From positions 1-64,000 of the forward strand of contig NZ_VTOL01000017.1 of assembly GCF_009801115.1 (NCBI RefSeq): 64,000 bases of DNA, in the 5' to 3' direction. Position 1 is the first letter of the stretch. The number at the start of each line of letters is the position of its first letter. This DNA is from Dyadobacter sp. 3J3. Lineage in GTDB: Bacteria; Bacteroidota; Bacteroidia; Cytophagales; Spirosomataceae. The translations under genes were made by a program, and so were the position numbers. The notes under the pieces were generated by a model, which searched no databases, was not told the DNA's origin, and worked only from the letters and a program-made list of their open reading frames with translations. This document shows positions 43,000-52,415 of this stretch, piece by piece.

Positions 43000-43827
43000 T
43001 TAGTTTTCCTTGAAAATCAATACCGGAATTTTTGCATTTAAAGTGATCGCTTCGGTAATGTTTTGGTGGGTAAGGTTATAGAAAAAACTGTACCGGCCGG
43101 GAAGGGCTACGATAAGCTGAATATCCCTGCTTTCATATGCGAAATCCAGAATTCCTTTTGCAATATTTTTTTCCTGGGCATAATAAACCGTATAGCTGAA
43201 ATCACCCAGCATTTCCTTGATCTGCGCCTGGTAATTTTCGTCGTCGCCGGTATGTTTATTATCCACATTCAGAATCACAAGTTCAGGATTTGGCAGCATC
43301 TGGCGCAAACGATTAAGTCTTGGAAGTTGAGAGATTGCTCCGGCGGCACAGGGTACCAATACTCTTTCCACTTTTTTATATTTACTAGCCGACGGGATGA
43401 TCAAAACCGGAATTGTACTGATCTGCGCTATTTCGATCAAATAGTCTCCAATCGGACTTTCCTCGTTATTTGCATCACTTCCCAAAATCAGCAGAGTTGG
43501 GATTTGGTCTCTGATCATATCATGAACTGCACGCAACATAGGCAGGTCACAAATGGCAACTTCGATTTGCACACCGGGTTTACACTGTTTAAGCAATTGC
43601 TGTGCGGTTAAAGTCAGTTGTTCTTCGGTTTCTGTTCTTTCCTGAACAATGTATTCGGCATTAGACTGCCCGTAGCCCGAAGGAATAATATTGGAATAAA
43701 TGGAAACGTAATGTGTTTTAAGTAAGATAATTTTCTCAATATCAATGTCTTGATTCAGGTCTGCGATAAACTGCAAGGCGTTGGAAGAAGTATTTGAAAA
43801 ATCGACGGGAATCAGTATCGTTTTCAT
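43000..43827 (-). CDS. Tandem universal stress protein
   Basis: This 275-residue protein has two Usp domains (about 1-140 and 145-275). The first begins MKTILIPVDFSNTSSNALQF and carries LLILGSDANNEESPIGDYLI, a partial ATP-binding loop. The second ends with AEAITLNAKIPVLIFKE-like residues (TEAITLNAKIPVLIFKEN). Two-domain Usp proteins bind ATP or metabolites under stress. It is transcribed alone, apart from the MarR gene. Confidence 0.88.
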   Translation of the reverse strand: MKTILIPVDFSNTSSNALQFIADLNQDIDIEKIILLKTHYVSIYSNIIPSGYGQSNAEYIVQERTETEEQLTLTAQQLLKQCKPGVQIEVAICDLPMLRAVHDMIRDQIPTLLILGSDANNEESPIGDYLIEIAQISTIPVLIIPSASKYKKVERVLVPCAAGAISQLPRLNRLRQMLPNPELVILNVDNKHTGDDENYQAQIKEMLGDFSYTVYYAQEKNIAKGILDFAYESRDIQLIVALPGRYSFFYNLTHQNITEAITLNAKIPVLIFKEN

Positions 43828-44129
43828 TTTACTTGAATTTAGGATGTATTTTTTTTGTTTAAATTTTTCTGATTTAAACTTTTCAACACGATTTACAATC
43901 GCATTTATAATACTTAAAGTTAAGCATTGAATAGTTAAAATTCAAACTAAATTTGATAAGAAAAATTAATGGTTTTGGTGAATTTTATCTTGTGATATTT
44001 CTAAATATAACATGATGCACAAAATGGGGTTAAATTTATTTCAATAGCTATGATTATCTATTTCCCTTTCTCTATTTGCAAGCCAGGATTATTTTTAATA
44101 GCTTATATCCTAAACCTCATTCTTAACTA
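43828..44129. other. AT-rich intergenic region between divergent genes
   Basis: About 300 bp separate the Usp and TlpA genes, which diverge. The region is very AT-rich with T-runs, but no promoter consensus or hairpin is convincing. Confidence 0.5.
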
Positions 44130-45188
44130 ATGAACAAATTAATAGCAGCCGATAAAATTGTATTTTTTATCGCAATGGCCTTGATCGCTTTTAACGCATC
44201 TGCGCAGAAGCCAAAATTGACAGGATATATAAAAGGAGTAAATGATAAACCAATTGTTTTTGGGTATTCACAAAAAGGGAAAGATCATATGGATACTGTT
44301 TATGCAAAAAATGATCATTTTGTGTATTTCCCTAAACCTACCGACGATGGTATGATTCGACTTACAATTAATCCAGCAAGATCAACACGTTTTTGGTACG
44401 AAAGTGGAGATATTGATCTTATTGGTTTCATTGAAAAACCATATGCACTTACTGTAAAGGGCGGAACTGAAAATAATATTTTAACAAACTACAATACGAC
44501 AATTAATTGGCCATATGTTGACAAGATGCGTACTTTATCCAGATCCGATTTTGAAGCAGCAATAGAAGAAAGACGAAAAGCTACCCTTGATTTTATTGCA
44601 AAATATCCAAATGCGCGAACCAGTGCGAATCTGCTAGAGCAGGAAACTCATCATTCTGACAATGATATTAATATTTTCGAAAAATTGTTTGCTTCTTTTT
44701 CTCCGTCAGTGAAGAAAAGCTCTGATGGTCAGGAAGTAGAAAAACGAATCAGCATAATTAAAAACCAGCCCGTTGTAGGAAAAAAAGCCATCGATTTTAC
44801 GCTGGCAGATACATCTGGCAAAAAAGTTACTTTGTCATCTTTTCAAGGAAAATATGTACTTCTTGATTTTTGGGGGCATTGGTGCAGTCCCTGCATAGGC
44901 GCTTTTCCTGATTTGGTAAAAATTCATGAGCAGTATGCCGATAAGCTTGTCATGATCGGTGTTGCGGCAGAATATAACGATGACAAAAAACTATGGACTA
45001 AGGCTATAAAAAAGGGAAATGCAACATGGATACAGGTTTCAGAACTGGAAGGAGATCGTGGTAAGGTTAATACCAAATACAATATTGTGGAGTTCCCGAC
45101 TTACTTTTTGCTTGATCCAAATGGTATGGTTGTGAGTCGGGTAAACCATGTGGATGAATTGAAAAAGGTTTTAGAAGTGGTTAAATAA
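44130..45188 (+). CDS. TlpA-family thiol-disulfide oxidoreductase
   Basis: This 352-residue protein has a signal peptide (cut near NASAQ) and an N-terminal DUF4369-like domain (about 25-190). The thioredoxin-like part (about 215-352) has CSPC in GHWCSPCIGAFPDLVK and the cis-Pro region VEFPTYFLLDPNG. Two-domain TlpA proteins of Bacteroidota reduce periplasmic or lipoprotein disulfides. The gene is alone. Confidence 0.87.
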   Translation: MNKLIAADKIVFFIAMALIAFNASAQKPKLTGYIKGVNDKPIVFGYSQKGKDHMDTVYAKNDHFVYFPKPTDDGMIRLTINPARSTRFWYESGDIDLIGFIEKPYALTVKGGTENNILTNYNTTINWPYVDKMRTLSRSDFEAAIEERRKATLDFIAKYPNARTSANLLEQETHHSDNDINIFEKLFASFSPSVKKSSDGQEVEKRISIIKNQPVVGKKAIDFTLADTSGKKVTLSSFQGKYVLLDFWGHWCSPCIGAFPDLVKIHEQYADKLVMIGVAAEYNDDKKLWTKAIKKGNATWIQVSELEGDRGKVNTKYNIVEFPTYFLLDPNGMVVSRVNHVDELKKVLEVVK

Positions 45189-45333
45189 CGGATTATTACA
45201 TTTCAGATTATTAGTATTTTAAAGGTGTAAGTTAGAAATTTTTATTTCATAGCCTTCATGTTTACAACTTATCGACATTTCGTTTAAAGGGCGTATAATC
45301 GATTTGTTTTTAAAAAATTTTAATGCAAAAATT

Positions 45334-46002
45334 ATGGCAGATTATCAGGTTAAAGTTCTTGCTGTTAAAGATGTAACCCATAACGTTCACGCTTTTACGA
45401 TAGAAAAACCGGCAGGTTTTACTTATGCGCCAGGTGAGGCCACGGATCTTTCGATCTTGAAAGAAAACTGGAAAGCAGAAAAGCGCCCTTTTACATTTAC
45501 TTCATTACCAGAGAGCGAAACGCTTGAATTTACAATAAAATCATACACGGATCATGACGGTGTGACCAACCAGTTGACCCAAATAAAACCTGGTGATAAT
45601 TTTGAAATCAGTGATGCCTGGGGAGCAATATCATATCAGGGCGAAGGAGTATTTCTGGCAGGTGGTGCCGGAATCACTCCTTTCATAGCCATTTTCCGAC
45701 ATTTGTATTCGCAAAATAAAGTTGGTAGCAACCGTTTATTTTTCTCCAATAAAACCGTTTCCGATATTATTTTGAAGGAAGAATTTGAAGAAATATTGGG
45801 TGAGCAATTCTTTAACCTTATTTCATCTGAACAAGCGGAAGGATTTTATCAAGGTCGAATTGATAAGAAATTTCTTCAAACGCATATCCGCGATTTCTCG
45901 CAACCGTTTTACGTATGCGGTCCGGATGCTTTTACTTCGTCGATTTTATCAGCTCTGGAAGAACTTGGCGCAAAAGCTGAATCTCTTGTATTTGAAAAAT
46001 AA
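45334..46002 (+). CDS. FAD-dependent NAD(P)H oxidoreductase (flavodoxin/ferredoxin reductase-like)
   Basis: A TTG-started frame begins at 45304, but the ATG at 45334 (MADYQVKVLAVKDVTHNVHA) fits the family and gives 222 residues. RPFTFTS is the FAD-binding RxYS/T motif, GGAGITPFIAI binds NAD(P), and CGPDAFTSSIL is the C-terminal substrate loop. It has no 2Fe-2S domain, so it needs a separate electron partner such as a flavodoxin. It converges with the EamA transporter gene. Confidence 0.87.
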   Translation: MADYQVKVLAVKDVTHNVHAFTIEKPAGFTYAPGEATDLSILKENWKAEKRPFTFTSLPESETLEFTIKSYTDHDGVTNQLTQIKPGDNFEISDAWGAISYQGEGVFLAGGAGITPFIAIFRHLYSQNKVGSNRLFFSNKTVSDIILKEEFEEILGEQFFNLISSEQAEGFYQGRIDKKFLQTHIRDFSQPFYVCGPDAFTSSILSALEELGAKAESLVFEK

Positions 46003-46019
46003 CTTATTTTTTGAAATCA

Positions 46020-46949
46020 TCAGAGTTTTTGAGAATCTACCAGTTTTGCATTATGGATTTGGGGTTCATAAAAAGTTTTCAAATTGATAACGATTACTGA
46101 CCCAAGTATTAACGCTACCCCTGTCCATTGTACCAGGGAAACGGCCTCTCCAAGAATCACATGCGCCGAGAAAATGGAGATAGGAATTTCTACCGCCGCT
46201 ATTATCCCACCGAGTGCCATGCCAGTCATCGGCATTCCTTTGGTAAACAATAAAGGCGGTAAAATGGTACCAAAAAGTGCAAGTACGACACCCCATTTTA
46301 GAAAAGGAAGCCAGTTAAAATATTGCAGTATATCTGTATTCCAGAATAACAGGACTATCATCATTCCGCCGGCAATCAGGTATTTGCTCCTTGTATGACT
46401 ATCAAGATTTGAAGCAACATGATTGGAAGCGTGCATGGAAATGGTGTAACAACAGGCGGCCAAAAGTCCTAGAATAATTCCTTTCCAGTTTAAATCTACA
46501 CTCTGGCTGAAAATATTTGTCGCCAGTACTGTTCCTGAAACGATAAGTATAGCACCCAGGATTTTCGACAAACTGACCGGAGTTTTTTGCCAGAATGCTT
46601 CCCAGACAATACTCATCCAGATTGTTTGCATTAGTAAAATAATACCAACCGACACAGGAATGTAGCGTATCGACAAATAATAAAAACAACTGGTCATACC
46701 CAGGGAAGTGCCAAAAAGTAATAATTTCAATTTGCCTTTTTTGTCATTATTATTAGTCTTGGTCGCACTGCCACCTTTTATTTTGGAATAACAAATCAAG
46801 AAAAGCAACCCGATTAAAAACTGTGCAAAAATCAATAGACTGGTATGGACTCCCTGATTATTTGCGAATTTGACGATTGTGGCCAGTATTCCATAACTTG
46901 CTGCACCCAATGCAATTAATGCGGCACCTTCAATTTTTTTAATATTCAT
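46020..46949 (-). CDS. EamA-family metabolite transporter
   Basis: This 309-residue protein has ten helices in two EamA repeats. Visible features are a first helix ALIALGAASYGILATIVKF and the second-repeat segment MTGMALGGIIAAVEIPISIF, followed by LGEAVSLVQWTGVALILGSV. EamA (DMT) proteins move small metabolites or drugs; the substrate is unknown. It may be regulated together with the Crp-like gene, 100 bp upstream on the same strand. Confidence 0.87.
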   Translation of the reverse strand: MNIKKIEGAALIALGAASYGILATIVKFANNQGVHTSLLIFAQFLIGLLFLICYSKIKGGSATKTNNNDKKGKLKLLLFGTSLGMTSCFYYLSIRYIPVSVGIILLMQTIWMSIVWEAFWQKTPVSLSKILGAILIVSGTVLATNIFSQSVDLNWKGIILGLLAACCYTISMHASNHVASNLDSHTRSKYLIAGGMMIVLLFWNTDILQYFNWLPFLKWGVVLALFGTILPPLLFTKGMPMTGMALGGIIAAVEIPISIFSAHVILGEAVSLVQWTGVALILGSVIVINLKTFYEPQIHNAKLVDSQKL

Positions 46950-47052
46950 AACTTAATGTAAACGAGAAACTGATAAAGTGAAATTCGAGCAACAAAGTTC
47001 AACTTCTCTTTGACAGGGAACATTTACATATGTTGAGACTTAGAAGAAATCA

Positions 47053-47622
47053 TTACACCGATTTTCTTATTCGGCTGAGTTGGGTAGGGGTTATGCCCAG
47101 AAAAGAAGCGATTTGGTGTAATTTCAACCGGCTTTCAATTTGTAGATATTCCTCGCGAAATTTTCGATATCGTGCTGCTGCCGTTTCGTATTTGAGACTG
47201 ATTTCCAGATGCTCTTTTTTGACAACCCAGTTTTTCTCAAGATAGGCAATGTGGAAAAAAGCAAGTTCAGGATACTTGTGCATCAAACAGCGATACTCCA
47301 TATTGTTGTAAGTCAAAACAGTGCTGTCTTCCAGTGCACAGATATTAAAAAGGCTCGGGGTATTTTCTATTAGGGCAGATGTGGAAGCGATCAGGGAATT
47401 TTCGGCAAAAAACTTTTTGATGATAATATCTCCGTTTTCTGAAGTGAGGTAATAGGAGAAAAGTCCCTTGGAAACAAAGGCATAGGAAACTGGAATTTCC
47501 CCAGCCCGAAGCAAAAATTCATTTTTCTGAATAAAACGGGTCTTTAAAAGACCAGCAATTTCATTTCTACATGCTTCGGACAAGGTATAATACTGCTCAA
47601 TTTCCTGAAAAAATTCTTCCAT
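47053..47622 (-). CDS. Crp/Fnr-family transcriptional regulator
   Basis: This 189-residue protein has the cyclic-nucleotide-binding barrel (KNEFLLRAGEIPVSYAFVSK, GDIIIKKFFAENSLIAS) and a short helical DNA-binding end with HQIASFLGITPTQLSRIRKS. Bacteroidota Crp-like proteins of this kind often act as oxidant or stress regulators and may not bind cAMP. It follows the sulfatase gene by 21 bp, so the two probably share a transcript. Confidence 0.88.
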   Translation of the reverse strand: MEEFFQEIEQYYTLSEACRNEIAGLLKTRFIQKNEFLLRAGEIPVSYAFVSKGLFSYYLTSENGDIIIKKFFAENSLIASTSALIENTPSLFNICALEDSTVLTYNNMEYRCLMHKYPELAFFHIAYLEKNWVVKKEHLEISLKYETAAARYRKFREEYLQIESRLKLHQIASFLGITPTQLSRIRKSV

Positions 47623-47643
47623 GATTTAGAATGTACAGTCGGA

Positions 47644-49362
47644 TTATTTAGCACTAGCCTGACTGGGTTTGGGAAATACCTGATGGGTTTTCGCCCAGCT
47701 GTTCCAAAGACTGTCAAGCTGATGCACCTTGGATGGATTACTGGCGGCCAAATCAATGGTTTCCGTTTTGTCCTTACTTAAATCATATAAATGCCAGCTC
47801 GAATCTCTTGGAAATGACACCAGTTTCCAGTTTTCGCTGCGAATATATCTGGCTCCAAAATGTTCATTGAAAAGCTGTATGTGTCCTTTTTCATTTTTAT
47901 TTTGAAAAGAACCTGCCATACTTTCACCGGAAGATGGGGTGATCTTTTTACCGTTAAAACTTGAAGGATATTCTGTGCCAGCCAGTTCGCAGAACGTAAG
48001 CATAAAATCCATAACATGACCGGTGAAATCACTAAATCCTCCTTTTTTAATCGTAATACCTTTTGGCCAGAATACAATCAGTGGCGTGTGTATTCCGCCT
48101 TCAAAAGATTGCTCTTTCCAGTAGCGGTAAGGTGTATTGGCAACGTGAGCCCAACGTGGACCAATGGATGAATAGGTAGTTTGAGGGCCCGGAGCTGCCT
48201 GTTTTTTTGTAGCATAAACAATTGTTTTACCATCCCGCGTCTGACTTGGGCGGTCGAAACCCGGGCCGTAATTCGCACAGTTTTCAGCACTGGCACCATT
48301 GTCGGACAAGAATAATATAAGGGTATTGTCCAGTTGTCCGGTTTGTTTCAAGGCATTGATAATTCGACCGATGCCCTGATCCATGTTGTCAATCATGGCG
48401 GCGTGCACGGCCATTGCGGTAGCGTCCCAATCTTTATCCGGATTGTTTTCCCATTTTGGTTCGTCGATAGGATCAATCGGAAGTTTTGTTGTTGCCGGAT
48501 CAATCAGGCCTAGTTTGATCATTTTTTTGTACCGTTTTTCCCGAATTACATCCCAGCCAACTTTGTAGGTTTCTTTATATTTCGCAATATCTTTTGGCTT
48601 TGCCATCAGCGGCCAGTGCGGTGCATTTTGTGCTACATAAATAAAAAATGGTTTGTCGCCTTTTGCATATTCTTTGATATAAGAAACCGTGGTGTCATTA
48701 ATAGCATCCGTATGGTAATAATCCTTTGGAACCGATTTCACAGGCTCCGTACAATTGACCAGACTGAAAGGATCGAAAAAATCAATCACACCCCAAATCG
48801 TGCCAAAGAATTTCTCAAAACCTTTGGCAGTAGGGTATTGCTCAACCGGAGAAAATGGCCCGAAATCTTTTTGGTGGTTAAGCCAGTCCAGCTGCTCCTT
48901 TGGATCTTTTTGAGAAAACGTATTGGAAACATGCCATTTGCCGGACATGGCCGTGTGGTAACCTGCTGATTTTAGTACTTCGGCTATTGTTACCGCGTTA
49001 TCGGTAATGTGCCCCTGATAACCAGGCGTATCTTCGGCCTCAGTCATTTTCCCAATTCCGGCCTGCTGATTATACAAACCTGTAAGCAAAGAAGCGCGGG
49101 TAGGGCAGCACCGGGAAGTATTGTAAAACTGCCGGTATCGAATTCCATTTTGCGCAAGAAAATCAAGATTGGGCGTCTGGATTTCTCCGCCGTAACATCC
49201 TGCATCTGAAAATCCCATGTCATCCGCCATGATGACGATAATATTGGGGCGTTTAGCTGGAGTTTTACTATTTATATTTTCCGTTTTGCTCTTCCAGGAG
49301 AGCAGTGCGGTGATAGCAATCGTAAAAAAAAGGACGCCGGAAAAGATCTTTATTTTGTTCAT
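47644..49362 (-). CDS. Arylsulfatase
   Basis: This 572-residue protein has an N-terminal hydrophobic segment (about 7-22), so it is exported or membrane-anchored. The sulfatase signature is C85-C86-P87-T88-R89 followed by ASLLTG; C85 is converted to formylglycine by a maturation enzyme not found here. D47/D48 in IMADDMGFSDAG bind calcium, and KWHVSNTFSQ and the C-terminal DNTLILFLSDNGASAENCAN complete the active site. The substrate is a sulfate ester, perhaps of a polysaccharide; no PUL genes adjoin. The gene is probably co-transcribed with the Crp-like gene. Confidence 0.9.
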   Translation of the reverse strand: MNKIKIFSGVLFFTIAITALLSWKSKTENINSKTPAKRPNIIVIMADDMGFSDAGCYGGEIQTPNLDFLAQNGIRYRQFYNTSRCCPTRASLLTGLYNQQAGIGKMTEAEDTPGYQGHITDNAVTIAEVLKSAGYHTAMSGKWHVSNTFSQKDPKEQLDWLNHQKDFGPFSPVEQYPTAKGFEKFFGTIWGVIDFFDPFSLVNCTEPVKSVPKDYYHTDAINDTTVSYIKEYAKGDKPFFIYVAQNAPHWPLMAKPKDIAKYKETYKVGWDVIREKRYKKMIKLGLIDPATTKLPIDPIDEPKWENNPDKDWDATAMAVHAAMIDNMDQGIGRIINALKQTGQLDNTLILFLSDNGASAENCANYGPGFDRPSQTRDGKTIVYATKKQAAPGPQTTYSSIGPRWAHVANTPYRYWKEQSFEGGIHTPLIVFWPKGITIKKGGFSDFTGHVMDFMLTFCELAGTEYPSSFNGKKITPSSGESMAGSFQNKNEKGHIQLFNEHFGARYIRSENWKLVSFPRDSSWHLYDLSKDKTETIDLAASNPSKVHQLDSLWNSWAKTHQVFPKPSQASAK

Positions 49363-49706
49363 TGCAACAGGGGAGATTGTTTTTAGCAGCTAATCTACCG
49401 GCTAAGTTATATCAATCATCATGCGCTTTTTAGAAATCAGAGAAATTATTTTGGAAATCAATTTGGTGTAAAAGAATTGAAATGTAGCCTCAACAGCATT
49501 ATATATGTTTATATTCTGATAAGTTTTTGTCTGATTTCAACTATTCCATCAGGTGCTTAAATTTTGAAAAACTTTCACTGAAAGTAGCATCGGATTTTTT
49601 GAAAAATAGTGAAATCCTGTTTATATTGAAGCTGACGTCTTTCATGGAATCTGTCTGACTATCAGAGCTTCCTGTTTTTGATCATCTTTAATAAACCCTA
49701 ATTTTA
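49363..49706. other. Intergenic region between divergent genes
   Basis: About 340 bp separate the arylsulfatase and M19 dipeptidase genes, which diverge. Both promoters should lie here, but no TAnnTTTG element or strong hairpin was found. Confidence 0.5.
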
Positions 49707-50774
49707 ATGGAAAGTAATCAAGTGAACCGCAGAGATTTTCTGCAAAAAGCAAGCGGTTTTCTTGCCGCCGCACCGTTTTTCAACAGCCTTGATTTTTCCG
49801 TAGATGATAAGCCATATCTGACATTTGATTTTCACGCCCATCCGGGTCTATTTTTTGCCAAAGAAACGAAAATGTATCCAGGCGACGGGATGTTGAAAAA
49901 AACGCTGGGTGATATCAAAGAAGGTAAATTGACAGGTGCTTTTTTTGCTTTGGTTGCTGATGCAAAGGTTATTGAAATCGGGCCGACGGGTGTAAAGCCT
50001 TCACGCTCTTATGAACCCAATGAGGCCTGGGCGGAATATAACCGTCAGATTAGAATACTTAAAGATCTGATATCAGCCAATGATTTAATTTTTGCTACAA
50101 AAGCTTCCAATCTCAATGATGCTCTGAAAAGTAAAAAAACAGCTGCTTTTATTTCGGTTGAAGGTGGGGATTTTCTGGAAGGAAATGCATCACATCTGTA
50201 TCAAATGTATGCTGATGGCGTCCGTTCCCTGCAACTTGTTCATTACCATACCAACGAACTGGGCGATCTTCAAACTGAGCAAGCGATGCATAACGGTCTT
50301 TCGGCGGCGGGTAAGGACGTTGTCAAAAAAATGAATAAGCTAAAAATGCTGATCGATCTGGCGCATGCGACCGAGGCGACTACCAAAGCGGTTTGTGATA
50401 TCACAGATGCGCCCATCATTATTTCTCATTCCATTTTGCAAACTGCAGATAATCGTCCGATGGCCAAACGTGCCATTACCGTGGAGCACGCCAAGCTTGT
50501 GGCGCGTACCGGAGGTGTAATTGGCGCCTGGCCATCGGGTTTCAATACCAGTTTTGACGAATTTCTTGACAATACATTAAGGCTGATCGATGCCGTCGGA
50601 ATTGACCACGTGGGTTTGGGGACGGATATGGACGGAAATTTCAAACCCGTATTTTCAGCTTACACCCAGGTTCCTGAATGGATACAAGGTTTAAAATCAA
50701 AAGGATTAAAAGACGACGAAGTACGTAAAGTGGTTGGTGGAAATGCAAAAAGAGTACTCAGTAAAGTACTCTGA
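49707..50774 (+). CDS. Membrane dipeptidase, peptidase M19 family
   Basis: This 355-residue protein has a Tat-like or signal-type start (VNRRDFLQKASGFLAAAPFF). The M19 domain has the metal ligands of FDFHAHPGLFF, a Glu in ISVEGGDFLEGN, the His pair in LVHYHTNELGD and DLAHATEATT, and ISHS and GLGTDMDGNF further on. M19 enzymes cleave dipeptides, including beta-lactam-like or D-amino-acid ones. It ends 2 bp from the end of the convergent RidA pseudogene. Confidence 0.88.
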   Translation: MESNQVNRRDFLQKASGFLAAAPFFNSLDFSVDDKPYLTFDFHAHPGLFFAKETKMYPGDGMLKKTLGDIKEGKLTGAFFALVADAKVIEIGPTGVKPSRSYEPNEAWAEYNRQIRILKDLISANDLIFATKASNLNDALKSKKTAAFISVEGGDFLEGNASHLYQMYADGVRSLQLVHYHTNELGDLQTEQAMHNGLSAAGKDVVKKMNKLKMLIDLAHATEATTKAVCDITDAPIIISHSILQTADNRPMAKRAITVEHAKLVARTGGVIGAWPSGFNTSFDEFLDNTLRLIDAVGIDHVGLGTDMDGNFKPVFSAYTQVPEWIQGLKSKGLKDDEVRKVVGGNAKRVLSKVL

Positions 50775-50776
50775 AA

Positions 50777-51293
50777 TCAATTTTCGACCTCTACTACCAT
50801 TTCAATTTCAACAGGAATATTAAAAGGAAGAGAATTCATGCCCACAGCCGAACGGGCATGTTTTCCTTTTTCTCCAAAAACAGCAACCATCAAATCCGTT
50901 GATGACTTTTGGATGATCTGTAAAGTTTTCGCCGCAATTGACCATGCCCAGAACTTTGACAATACGTTTCACTTTGTTAAGGTCACCGATTTCGTCTTTC
51001 AATGAAGAGAGAAGGCTCAATCCTGTTAATTTGGCGGCGTCATATCCTTGTTCAACAGTCATATCTTTGCCCACTTTTCCAGCGAGTAACTTCCCATCCA
51101 TGGATGCAGGCCCCTGACCGGATAGGAAAACAAGATTTCCCGATCGCACCGCTTTCACATAGTTGGCAATCGGTTTCTGATTTAGAGGAAGTTGCAAACC
51201 AAGTTCTTTGAGTTTCTTTTCAACATCCGGCTGCTGTGCAAAGGCCACGGAAGCACTGGTAATCAACAGGCAAAGGAGAATTAGGGTTTTCAT
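50777..51293 (-). pseudogene. Exported RidA-family gene with frameshift
   Basis: A signal peptide (MKTLILLCLLITSASVAFAQ) and the RidA body run to CGENFTDHPKVING, then the frame goes wrong (FDGCCFWRKRK). The correct end (STDLMVAVFGEKGKHARSAV and IPVEIEMVVEVE) lies in the next frame and stops at 50777. Relatives read VINGFSDLMV here; the DNA has GGATTTGATG where GGATTTTCTGATTTGATG is expected. A deletion of 8 bp between two GATTT repeats explains it. The active-site Arg is in the out-of-frame part, so the product is inactive unless frameshifting occurs. Confidence 0.85.
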
Positions 51294-51366
51294 ATTTTCT
51301 TTTTATTCAAAATAAAGAGGATTCTGCTCATGTGATTACCAGAGCTGTTTTTTTGAAAGCAAATGT

Positions 51367-52290
51367 TTATTTAATCCAATTTTCTACCGAAGATAGAAAC
51401 ACCGCCTGCTGGTCAATAAATAGCGTATGAGAACTGTTGTCAATATATTTGAGATGATCCTTGCCAATTATTTTTCTCAACTCAGCCATTTGTTCTTCGC
51501 AAAAAATTCCGTCCTGCCGGCCATAAATTGCAAATACCGGAATCTTTTGACTACTTATTTTTTTTAGACTGCCACTTACATCAAGATTTTTCAGTGGTTC
51601 ATTTTTCCAGAATGTGGGAACTGACTGCTCATTTTTTACATATTTTGTAATTAATGGATCCGTTGCATATCCGGCATATATTTCTTTTGCCTCCGGATTT
51701 GGATTTTTTAGTTTGAAATAACCGTTTAATGTAGCATGTTTAAAGCAGGCTGTCCGGTATTCAAGTGAATTTTTGTCCATTTTTTCAATAAGTGCAAGAT
51801 CCTGAAGATTGGCATTATCTCCATTTTTCTCATAAATGGCTTTTGTAGTTCTCAGTATCGTATTGTAGGATTCCTGCTGGGAAACGAGCGCACTCACCAG
51901 CACGACTGATTTGACTTTTTTCGGATATTTCTCTGCAAATTGGGCGGTTACCAAACCACCAAAACTAAATCCGATCAAAGTAGCTTTTGTCAATCCATAT
52001 TTGCTGTAAAGGTCATTTAGATCTTCAAAATATTCATTAAAATTCATTTTAGCATTTTCATCTTTTGAACGGCCTTCGCCGCGTCTGTCGTAAATGATGA
52101 CATAAAATCCTTTGTCGGCAAGTTTCTGCGCCGTTGTCGCTTCAAAATAGACGGAGCTGTTTCCGGGGCCGCCGTGAAGGAAAATAACTGGTTTGTTTTT
52201 GATGCTGCCAAAGGTTTTTGAATAAATTGTCTGACCGTTTGCAATCGAAATTGTTAAAAATAAAAACAGAAGCGTACTAATTTTTTTCAT
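51367..52290 (-). CDS. Exported alpha/beta hydrolase, proline-iminopeptidase-like
   Basis: This 307-residue protein has a signal peptide cut near ANGQT. The fold begins KPVIFLHGGPGNSSVYF, with nucleophile elbow GFSFGG in LIGFSFGGLVTAQF, an acid in FAIYGRQDGIFC and a His in YIDNSSHTLF. The cap region is typical of S33-type or related esterases. The substrate is unknown. It stands alone, 74 bp beyond the start of the RidA pseudogene. Confidence 0.87.
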   Translation of the reverse strand: MKKISTLLFLFLTISIANGQTIYSKTFGSIKNKPVIFLHGGPGNSSVYFEATTAQKLADKGFYVIIYDRRGEGRSKDENAKMNFNEYFEDLNDLYSKYGLTKATLIGFSFGGLVTAQFAEKYPKKVKSVVLVSALVSQQESYNTILRTTKAIYEKNGDNANLQDLALIEKMDKNSLEYRTACFKHATLNGYFKLKNPNPEAKEIYAGYATDPLITKYVKNEQSVPTFWKNEPLKNLDVSGSLKKISSQKIPVFAIYGRQDGIFCEEQMAELRKIIGKDHLKYIDNSSHTLFIDQQAVFLSSVENWIK

Positions 52291-52415
52291 TAAACTGATT
52301 TGTGTTTTTAGCGTAAATTAAATTAAAAATGCTTCATTTTCGGTCTGCAATCTTTAAAAAGATGCGGGCCGTAAATGAAGCGGAATGATAAAGTTTTGAA
52401 CCAGAGTTACTTGCT

